From Pilasporangium apinafurcum (lineage: Eukaryota; Oomycota; Peronosporomycetes; Pythiales; Pythiaceae), in assembly GCA_001600495.1 (NCBI GenBank), contig BCKE01000044.1:11595-72533 (forward strand): a DNA stretch of 60,939 bases, read 5' to 3'. Both the position numbers and the translations under genes were made by a program. Shown one piece after another: positions 53,493 through 60,939 of this stretch. Under the pieces are notes generated by a model. It did no database searches. It saw only the letters and a program-made list of their open reading frames with translations, and was not told where the DNA came from. The first letter of the stretch is position 1, and each line of letters begins with the position of its first letter.

Positions 53493-54477
53493 CTAAAAAA
53501 CGCCAATGATACGCCAATCGAGGTCTTCAGGTTGTGTGACGGATGACTCGAAGCGCCACATTGCAGTTGTCTCCTTAGCTATCGACTGATCTTCCCCATC
53601 TGCTGTGGTAACCTCCAAATGCTCTGTTGTTTCCAGTATTACGTCCAGCCGCATGCGTTCCACTATCGTCTCTTCATCCCCCGGCTCGATTGTCCCATCC
53701 GCAGTCTCTACAAACGCCATCTGCTTCTCGATACTCGGAGACTCACCTTCTGCAGAATTGGCTTCCTCAGTGTTGCGTCGGGCCAACACTTCTTCACGCT
53801 TGATATTCGCCAGCGACAGCCGCTCCCACTCAGCACTTCGTAAGTATACGCCTTTGATGTCCAATTGCTTAAGATCAAATGTGTTCCCGCTCTTGCTGGT
53901 CTCACGCATTGCATACACAAACGCATCAAAGCAGTTTGGTGAGAGCACCTTCTTCAAATATTCGGCGCCTGGGGACTCGGTGATCGCTCCACAGGAGTAA
54001 TTAACAAACTCTCGTGAATACATTGTGTGCATCACCAAGTCACACGCAAATTGCGCGCCCTGGAGGAACTCAATGGCATCGATGTTGGTGTTAGTTGGCA
54101 GTTGCAGGTTAGTGTATAAGAAGAAATTGCTGATCGTAAAGTTGTTTGGGGGAAACACGTTCGCTTTCTGGTATTTCTCAAATTGGGCGACCCGATCTGT
54201 ACACCGTTGTGCGTATCGCAAGATCCCTTCGAAGCTGTCATGGATGGACGGGTTACTGTCAGTGTTTGGTGAAGGCGAAGAAGACGAGAACGCCATGTGT
54301 TGTCCGATCTGCGTCTAGAGAACCCTCACAAACATTGTCAGTCGTATCCACACCCAGCTAAGTTCGCCGAATAGAGATTGTTATTGTGGCCGTGTTTACC
54401 TGACGCGACAGCGTTGTAGTCTTTAGCACATTGGCACATGGTTGCCATGTACGTGTGCGCTGTAAAGTGCGGATCAT
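53493..54477 (-). CDS. Tim44-like (NTF2-fold) mitochondrial protein, pair 2, minus-strand member
   Basis: The model has two exons, 54477-54400 and 54314-53493, with an 85-nt phase-0 intron (donor GTAAAC, acceptor TTCTCTAG), giving 299 residues. The first exon codes for MIRTLQRTRTWQPCANVLKT, a basic mitochondrial presequence. An ATG at 54296 could start a shorter form lacking it. The core reads DAIEFLQGAQFACDLVMHTM and ends WRFESSVTQPEDLDWRIIGV, the same ending pattern as the pair 1 plus-strand protein. A Glu-rich insertion lies in the middle. It is predicted to be a mitochondrial matrix or inner-membrane-associated protein. It is divergent from the gene at 54864. Confidence 0.82.
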
Positions 54478-54863
54478 TTCCCCACCGCTGATCTTCACGC
54501 AAGAGCGTCTTGGTAAAGGACAACGATAGAGGAGAATGTTGATGGCGCGTGATCGACTGGAATATGCAACGATGGCGCCTTTGTCTATTTAGCCGATGAG
54601 CACGTGCCGTCCCCCATTGATGGAGTTGTGTTCCTTATTGAAGATCTATCAAAATGGGAAATGCTTTAAAAATAGGGACATATACACTGTTATCATGGTA
54701 TTTGTATGAGGCTGGAAAAAATAAATGGCTACAAAATACCGAATAGTATTTTTTGCGAGGGATTTATACTCCTATGATGAGGGACATCGAAAAGATCAAT
54801 TGGGGAGTAACCTAGTTTGTGCGTATCAACAGTGGAATGGAACTGTAGAGACGAGCAAAGGCG
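54478..54863. promoter_or_regulatory. Divergent promoter region of Tim44-like pair 2
   Basis: A 386-nt region lies between the two start codons. No TATA box or firm initiator was recognised. The head-to-head layout repeats that of pair 1. An alternative upstream ATG at 54725 opens the plus-strand frame, but its product lacks presequence character. Confidence 0.4.
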
Positions 54864-55876
54864 ATGAGGACGCAGTTCGTTCGCATCCCGTTGGCGTATA
54901 CAAAGGTAAATTATACACTATCCACTATGAAGTATATCCTCGCTTATCGTTCCTTCCGTTACTTCTGCAGCAAAATGCTACCAGAATCTTTACCCGCCGC
55001 ACGTTCGCTTCCTCGTCGTCCCCACAACTGCCGGATCGATTGACGCATTTTTTCACCACCGGCTACCGTTGTCTCTCTCGACTGGATTCTCTGTCTACGT
55101 ACAATCAAAAGAAGCTCTTTGGACCACAACATGCCTCTGCTCTCAGTGCCTGGAAATTGTTTTGGCAACTGCAACTGCCGGAACAGACAGAGATTGATCT
55201 GGAAGAGTTTCTCCAAGGTGCACAAGCAGCTGGAAAAACCGAAGTCATGGCTGTGAATTCGCATGAGTTTTCAAAATATGTCACGGGTCAACTCGAGCAA
55301 TCACAAATCGCAGAAGATCTGAAATCGTATTGCAACCCGCGATTCTATCATGCCATGGCTGATGCTTCACGAGCAGCTTATGAAGACCGAAACATCTATA
55401 TGGAGATGCAGAACATGGATGTTAGCCACATTTATGTGTCTGATATCAAGTATTGCCAGCTAACCGAAGAGGAATACGAGTACTTGCTAGAGAATATGCC
55501 GTCCGTACTTCCTGCACCACAAAATTGGTCACCAGAGGCGACTATCGAGTACTTGCAGGTTGATGTGGTGGCGAGAACAACTGAGATCATCAAGATGACT
55601 CTTGAAGGCAAAGAGGAGTGTGTGGTAGAGCAGGTCAATGGTCGTCAGTGGACATTTGCGAGTAAAGTGACCACTCCAAATGAGGTCGACTGGCGTATCG
55701 TCGATGGATACGCCATGAATGGATCAGCTAAAGAGCTTTCTCGTAGAGTGTTCAATGAGCAAGCGACAACATACAGTAACGAAGTTCCTGAGGAACGCAA
55801 AGATGAACAACAAGAACGAGAACAAGAACAAGAACAAGAACAAGAACAAGAACAAGAACAAGAACAAAAACGTTAA
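54864..55876 (+). CDS. Tim44-like (NTF2-fold) mitochondrial protein, pair 2, plus-strand member with Glu-Gln repeat tail
   Basis: The model has two exons, 54864-54905 and 54971-55876, with a 65-nt phase-0 intron (donor GTAAAT, acceptor TTACTTCTGCAG), giving 315 residues. Exon 1 codes for MRTQFVRIPLAYTK, and exon 2 continues QNATRIFTRRTFASSSS, together a good mitochondrial presequence. An unspliced reading from ATG 54725 would give an acidic, less plausible N-terminus. The core is DLEEFLQGAQAAGKTEVMAV, and the terminal block is WTFASKVTTPNEVDWRIVDG. After this the protein has a charged tail ending in an (EQ)n run coded by a hexanucleotide repeat. That tail is absent in the other three paralogues. 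Its stop is 87 nt from the convergent helix-turn-helix gene. Confidence 0.82.
55818..55867 (+). repeat. GAACAA hexanucleotide microsatellite inside a coding sequence
   Basis: About eight units of GAACAA, the first imperfect, encode the alternating Glu-Gln tail of the Tim44-like protein. Length changes of one unit would keep the frame. Confidence 0.9.
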
Positions 55877-55963
55877 GAGAGAAAAGCACAAACTAACTAA
55901 TAAACATTCACCTAGCCCAGATTTTCAAACAGAAGTAAAAAACAAAACATAGACTTATCCATT

Positions 55964-58078
55964 TTAGTCGTGCTGTCTCTGGAGCAGTGAAGCGACCAGT
56001 TCAAACATTTTTTGCATGTGTTCCCGGTGAAGTACCATTTGTTCCTGTTGAAAATTGACTGTAAACATCAGTTGTTGGTGCTGCAAATTGAGCTCTTGCT
56101 TGCGCAATTCACGCTCTGCTTCACGTTCTTGCCGACGCAATTCGCGGTCTTCCTCTCGCTCCTGTTTCCGCAGCTCCAGGTCTTCTTTCCGTCTTTGGAG
56201 TCGCAGTTCCAATTCTTCTTTGCGTTTTTGTCGAAGGAATTCGAGTTCCTCACTTCGAAGCTCCAAATCTTTTTCTCTCCATCGCAACTCTTCTTGTGCA
56301 GTTAAATGATTTACAACGACGGGAGAGTGTGTTGGATTACCTGATGTGGTGTTCAGTGATGGTTCAACACGTAGCGGTTGTGGTGTTTCCCTTGGTTGAG
56401 TCAGCTCTACCATTGTCTTTGATGGTGATTGTTGGTTACCCAAACGTTGCTTCGTTCTCCTCCGGTTACCCTGGGATGCTTGTACAATGTAATCACTGGT
56501 ATCAGATTTGCCTTCATCGTGTTCATCTTCCGCAGATGACGTATGCAGTGCGGTGATTCGTCGCTTTGTATGTCGACGCAGCATGATTGGCTCGCGCGTG
56601 GGTGGAGCTGCGTCATCATGCTGTTGCTCACCTGTAGGTGTCTCGTTGGTAGTTGAGTGAGAACCACGTCGACGATTTCTTCGCGTTTCTCGCCCCTTGC
56701 TCAAGGATGTTGCCTCTTGGTTGGTCGCTCCGGACGATTCCATTCCATTTACTGTTTGGCTTCGCGTTCTGGGCTCGGATCCAAGGCCGGAATTTGATGC
56801 TTGACGGGTCGCTCGACGCAGAGCAACGCCGTCACTGCTTGATCGTGACTTGCTTGGTGCTGGATATTCCTGGTCATCGTTGTTTTCATTCTCTTGCTCC
56901 ACTTCTGATTCTTCATCATCATCTTCTTCTTCATCCGAATAGCGAATGATAACCCCCGCCTCAATCTGCTCGCGGTTTCGACGGCGGCGTCTACGCTTAA
57001 GAAACGCAACTTCTTTTTGGTTCAATGTGAATTCCTTCGGCGCCTCCTTCACGCTTTCCGATAGTTCATGCAGGAACTTCTTGACCGTCGCGCGTCGAAT
57101 GGGATACAGTAGTCGGCGTTGCCGTAGGGTACCCCTTGTTGTGAAATGGCGTGAATCATGCGGTGGCTCTGACTCCTTTTCCTCTTCATCGCCGTCTGTA
57201 CTTAAATGATTGTTGCTATTCTGTGCGTTGATCATTGCCAATAGCGCAGATGCAGCGCGGGTCTGCACATCACCAGCGGGGTTATCGACGCTTTGTTTGG
57301 CTGCATCAAGTTCTGCTTGCTGTTGGCGGCGCATCAATCGCTCGGCACGACTCAACGTCGGTGTTGGTACCGTCACCTCTTCATCGATCGCGTCCTCACC
57401 TTCATTTTTTTCGTCCTCACTCTGGTGAGCTGGCGCAAATTCCTTCAATCGCACCGAGCGCATTGGACGTCCTGTTGTCAGATTAGCTGCAATTCGCGCT
57501 ACCTCTTGCTGCCGACGCGCATTTGTCTTATGCTCATCCGTCTTTTGAATCACCTGCTCCAGCAGCATCTCGCGGTCGTCAAACCGGCCATCATCATCGC
57601 TATCTGACAAAAATTCATCACTCCCACCGTTCTGTATGCGCTCCAAATGCGCTTTCGAGCGATTCGCGGCTTTTGCACGTCTCATCTTGAGCAAAAACGA
57701 GTATCGCATCTTCCATTCCATCGGTTCTCGTTGCACTGAGAACTTACCCGCGTGCTGTAGGCGTTCAATCATCTCCAGCCAGTCCTGCAATTGCCGTTGG
57801 AATGTCCAAGGCTTTGCACGCAGCGCTTCGGTAAGCAAGACAACATCATCTGCGCGGCTATACCGCTTTCGTTCGGTCGGTGGAATCTTTGTCGGCTTGA
57901 CACGATACTTCCGCTTGCGTGCATGCACGGAGATGGTGCTCTTGGGGATGTACGGGTACATCTCACGAATGATGCACATACGTGTACCAGTGACGTATCG
58001 CTCCACTGCATCTGCGAGCTCTTCTGGGCTGTAGAGATGCTTCTTCTTTGACGCGCCCGCCTTGGTCGTCGTGCTCAT
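55964..58078 (-). CDS. Helix-turn-helix/coiled-coil DNA-binding-like protein
   Basis: A single exon of 704 residues starts at ATG 58078; the frame is open upstream only from a TTG. Residues ~14-60 (YSPEELADAVERYVTGTRMC…YIPKSTISVHARKRKY) look like a Psq/CENP-B-type helix-turn-helix of the kind found in pogo-like transposases and their domesticated derivatives. Residues ~72-150 hold a second helical basic segment (WTFQRQLQDWLEMI…). The middle is acidic and Ser-rich with several basic patches. The C-terminus (~590-704) is a long Arg/Glu-rich single helix or coiled coil (ELRRQEREAERELRKQELN). No DDE nuclease domain is visible, so it is not a live transposase. It is probably a nuclear DNA-binding protein. 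Confidence 0.78.
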   Translation of the reverse strand: MSTTTKAGASKKKHLYSPEELADAVERYVTGTRMCIIREMYPYIPKSTISVHARKRKYRVKPTKIPPTERKRYSRADDVVLLTEALRAKPWTFQRQLQDWLEMIERLQHAGKFSVQREPMEWKMRYSFLLKMRRAKAANRSKAHLERIQNGGSDEFLSDSDDDGRFDDREMLLEQVIQKTDEHKTNARRQQEVARIAANLTTGRPMRSVRLKEFAPAHQSEDEKNEGEDAIDEEVTVPTPTLSRAERLMRRQQQAELDAAKQSVDNPAGDVQTRAASALLAMINAQNSNNHLSTDGDEEEKESEPPHDSRHFTTRGTLRQRRLLYPIRRATVKKFLHELSESVKEAPKEFTLNQKEVAFLKRRRRRRNREQIEAGVIIRYSDEEEDDDEESEVEQENENNDDQEYPAPSKSRSSSDGVALRRATRQASNSGLGSEPRTRSQTVNGMESSGATNQEATSLSKGRETRRNRRRGSHSTTNETPTGEQQHDDAAPPTREPIMLRRHTKRRITALHTSSAEDEHDEGKSDTSDYIVQASQGNRRRTKQRLGNQQSPSKTMVELTQPRETPQPLRVEPSLNTTSGNPTHSPVVVNHLTAQEELRWREKDLELRSEELEFLRQKRKEELELRLQRRKEDLELRKQEREEDRELRRQEREAERELRKQELNLQHQQLMFTVNFQQEQMVLHREHMQKMFELVASLLQRQHD

Positions 58079-59031
58079 TTTGTCCTGCACTACGCTCGCT
58101 ATTCCAAACGGAAACGACAAATGGATCGCTGGCCAGGCGTGGGAGGTGGAAGAGCGAAGGTTATTTCGTAGGTGATTAGCCCATTATTCTTACCATAACT
58201 AGCAATTATTTTATACTGAAATAAGAAATTAAATGGCTTAAGATACAGAATAATTGCCCAACTTCATTCCTCGAACCCATTTGTGCAATGCTGGACTCTT
58301 TGCTTCTGGATCGGCGACACATTTCTTTTTGTTTCGCTTCGCAGCGTGTATTGTGTTTAGTTCTGTGCATTTTTTTTTGCTCGGATCTTAGTGTTTCTAA
58401 AGATATTTGCATCTGTGCCGCTGGAATCAATAAAGACCAAACAAACGTTTTTGCATATGCTGGTGAGATAAGCATGCTATAGGGCATATCTATGCCAGTT
58501 CACATCTATTGTATTTAATTTAAAAAATCTACTTGCGGATTCAGTGGACTGTACTTCATCGATGTCCGTGCTGTGGCAGAACCGATTATACAGCAATGTG
58601 TGCGGCTATAGTACTATGATGCACATAGTGCAAGTAGATTTCGTATTGTTCATATAGGGCGTGCTTGAAACAAAGTCATCTCCAGAACTCATTGGCGCCG
58701 ACATCGTTTATGTGGAAGTTGATGCTATCATATCGTACATAGTTTGTATTTAATGGCGTTTACATTTCTATTCTACTTATCAACTGTCCCAATTCATTCG
58801 TTCTGTTTATCATGTATTAACGGAGTCTCAAAATGGCATTGCATGTACAATGCTTTGTTGCTCCAAGAGATTTACTGGTGAATGCTTGTCACGGTTTCAG
58901 ATGACACAAACTTTGTGGGTCTACTGCAATCAAGTCTTATCGAATTGACGTAGAGAAGTCACACCCGACTACTGCGATAGTTGTTCTCCAGGACAAACTA
59001 TCAATAGCCTACCGGTCACTCAACGTCGACA
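58079..59031. other. Intergenic with possible debris, no gene recognised
   Basis: This is the upstream region of the helix-turn-helix gene followed by sequence with only short frames on both strands. No family match was found. Confidence 0.45.
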
Positions 59032-60019
59032 ATGTATATTAACAACGAAGAGGAAGAGTCTCTTTCACTTAAAGAACGCAGTGCGGGTTCGTGCGGTGCT
59101 AAACTGAGTGAAACCGTCAAAGATTCCATCCTAACCAAGGGATACACGCTCAGATTTTGGTCGCGAACAGAAGATAAATTTACCAGAAAATGCAGTGTCA
59201 TAACCACGGAAGGTGAACAGGAGCAGTAATATCAAGATTTCTTGTGTGAGATGCGCCGTTTGACCAAATCTAATGGATATTTCCAGATATTTTGCGGCTT
59301 CAACAACCGCATGGACCTCTGCAAATGTGAAGAGATTAAAAGGTGCGTGTACACGTGGGAGTTCCCATTGAGGGTACTGCTCGCACTGCAGCAAGCGAGT
59401 ATTAATGACGCAGGCTCTGGTAGTACGGACAAGGTGGATATCCGTGTGATCTCTCCATTCTATGAAATGCATGGCTACATTGTACGAAGATATCTGCTGG
59501 ATTGGCAACTTTGGATTCGAAACAGATAAGATGGAGATGCAGAGAGCATTCACTGGACCAACAGTGGTATGAAAAGCGATAGTGCTGGGTCTGTACCAGA
59601 AGAGAACCTAAACAGTAGCTCAACATCCGAGTTAGCGGATGCGTCGCGCGCAAAAGATGACCAAAGCAGAAAGAAGCGGACCTTGGCGATGAAGAGTCTG
59701 AGATGGGACATGAAAGTGACGATGAGCCTTATAGCTTTGCGGAAGCAACGACTCCAGGTCAATTTGCGAGACTGGATCTAGCGCATAAGGTGATCTTACT
59801 CGGAGAGTACACACATCTGCTTGACGACGCTGGTGAGAAATGGGAGATGATGCACCGCGGAATATATCCGGAATTTTGTACACGTATGTAGGAGCGCAAC
59901 CTTAAGCCTTCGAATGAGCAGATCTGTATACTCGAATTGGTGCGATATTGGAAGGCGAAGCGAGAACTATTTCTGCAAATATCTAAATTAGCGGCGTTAG
60001 CGAGAAATATGCGAGAATA
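59032..60019 (+). pseudogene. Decayed gene of unknown family, two stops and a frameshift
   Basis: One frame reads from ATG 59032 to about 59778 and is broken by TAA at 59227-59229 and TAA at 59527-59529. The product stays protein-like on both sides of each stop (…KGYTLRFWSRTEDKF…; …LCEMRRLTKSNGYFQIF…; …DQSRKKRTLAMKSLRWD…). The reading then continues better in another frame from ~59703 (…FARLDLAHKVILLGEYTHLL…MMHRGIYPEF…), with a TAG at 59889-59891, until ~60019. Neither intron motifs nor readthrough signals explain the breaks. It is probably a recently dead gene; the family is not recognised. Confidence 0.5.
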
Positions 60020-60773
60020 ACAAAGATCGTGGAAGAAAATAGTAAATACATTTAGTTCAGAGCTTGAGCTCCAAGACGTGGGGGTAAGAGCCTGGGCAAC
60101 CTGCACGCGACTATCTTACCCTGTAAACACTTTGCAGAGAAAGAAAACAACTCTTTGTCGCCCAGAGAGGCGCATTTTAAGGAATGGTCACGCGTGGAAA
60201 GCAATTTTATCAAGATCCGCAGAAGAACTATGTTAAGTGTTTAACAACAAGAGTACATTGCGTTCCTGGATGAAATGCGCACTGTCGTCAAGTCGCTTGC
60301 ATATTTTCAAATGTTCCAGAGTTTGAGGAGCAGCGAGTGAAAAAAAGACGAGTTAGACAATAAAGGTTACAAAATACATGTATAATCAACGAGTAAATCA
60401 GTTAACGACTTGAAAACTGTTCAGCTTGCGCTTTATAACGAGCGATTCGTTTGGTGATGAGAATTCTACTACTCTATGCTTGCTTCATTTAAGTAGATGC
60501 ATCTCAATTTTGTTCATGGATGCGTGGATTATTGCATACCTTTGCCGAAAATATAGAGTTGTAGGTGCGCTAGCTGGTGGCAAAATGCAGCAAGATTGAT
60601 CAAAATAATAGCACCTCGCATTGAACGGCAACTGTCCCTGATAAACTGTTTGTGTCCCGAAAATAGACTGCTCTGATAAAAATTCTTGCTGACCTGGACA
60701 ATATTCGATTTCAATGATGAGAAGCCGATGAATCTACAGACGAATATTATGGAAACACCGTTGGATACTTTAA

Positions 60774-60831
60774 CCTTTATTCCCCATGTGTTTTGTACTG
60801 CACGTGGTACAGAACACGTGGAGAATAAAGG
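60774..60831. repeat. Long near-perfect hairpin (25-bp arms, 8-nt loop)
   Basis: The left arm 60774-60798 pairs with the right arm 60807-60831 at 22 of 25 positions. Read as plus-strand RNA, two of the three mismatches become G-U pairs. The loop is TGCACGTG. The ends read CCTTTATTC…GAATAAAGG. It could be the foldback of a miniature element, a small-RNA precursor, or a 3'-end structure. Confidence 0.65.
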
Positions 60832-60861
60832 CTACACTCATCCATTTCCGGAATCATAGCA

Positions 60862-60883
60862 CTGAGGTCGTTTATCACCTCAG
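60862..60883. repeat. Short inverted repeat (7-bp arms)
   Basis: CTGAGGT (60862-60868) and ACCTCAG (60877-60883) are exact reverse complements with an 8-nt loop. It sits 30 nt after the larger hairpin. Confidence 0.55.
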
Positions 60884-60939
60884 CTTTTGATTTCGAGTAC
60901 CAATTCATTCTTTTTCCTCGTGAACGCCTCGAGTCTCCT

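Larger units (their letters stand above)
60020..60939. other. Intergenic to window edge, contains two hairpins
   Basis: No coding sequence was recognised. It includes the strong hairpin at 60774-60831 and a smaller one at 60862-60883. Confidence 0.5.

Noticed and set aside
54725-54970. Unspliced N-terminus of the plus-strand Tim44-like gene from ATG 54725
   Set aside because: It reads through a clear donor and a strong acceptor and lacks presequence character. The spliced start at 54864 matches the sister genes.
1-60939. tRNA, rRNA, CRISPR or bacterial-type operon features
   Set aside because: None seen. Spliced genes and gene content are eukaryotic, so ribosome binding sites and CRISPR do not apply.

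Overview
The window looks like nuclear DNA of an oomycete or a close stramenopile relative. The reasons are short phase-defined introns (54-160 nt) with GTRNGT-type donors and YAG acceptors, closely spaced genes on both strands, cytochrome P450s of the fatty-acid-hydroxylase type, a tandem group of P5-type ATPases, and a secreted Cys-rich/Thr-Pro-rich protein at the left edge. The genus cannot be fixed from the sequence alone. No tRNA, rRNA, CRISPR array or intact transposase gene was seen.

Layout. 1-3.2 kb: the 5' part of a secreted protein (minus strand), then decayed coding sequence. 3.2-10.2 kb: two convergent nuclear-type genes, a Gln-rich protein with a C-terminal NF-YB/Dr1-like histone fold, and a 1152-residue protein of unknown function whose first two introns flank a 25-nt exon. 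12-27.4 kb: three tandem P5-type ATPases on the minus strand, each with a signal peptide and a Cys-rich lumenal domain before the pump core. 28-32.7 kb: two tandem type II membrane glycosyltransferases with identical intron positions. 33.5-41.5 kb: a compact housekeeping block holding a DIM1-type rRNA dimethyltransferase, a Ser/acidic-rich protein, centrin, LST8, a JTB-like membrane protein and a CCDC137-like basic protein. 42-56 kb: an accessory block in which P450s (two intact, one dead) alternate with two head-to-head pairs of Tim44-like mitochondrial proteins and a HOOK-domain coiled-coil gene. 56-58 kb: a helix-turn-helix/coiled-coil DNA-binding-like protein. 58-60.9 kb: a decayed gene and two strong hairpins.

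How the genes may work together. The three ATPases probably move a cation or polyamine across an endomembrane, and their divergent M4 motifs suggest different substrates or activities. The two glycosyltransferases are predicted Golgi/ER enzymes. The four Tim44-like proteins carry Arg-rich presequences, which in three of four are set off by a phase-0 intron, and are predicted to act in mitochondria.

Many gene models here were corrected by hand: non-ATG frame openings were discarded, introns were placed by donor/acceptor phase, and every multi-exon model totals a multiple of three. Family names come from recognised motifs, not from database searches.
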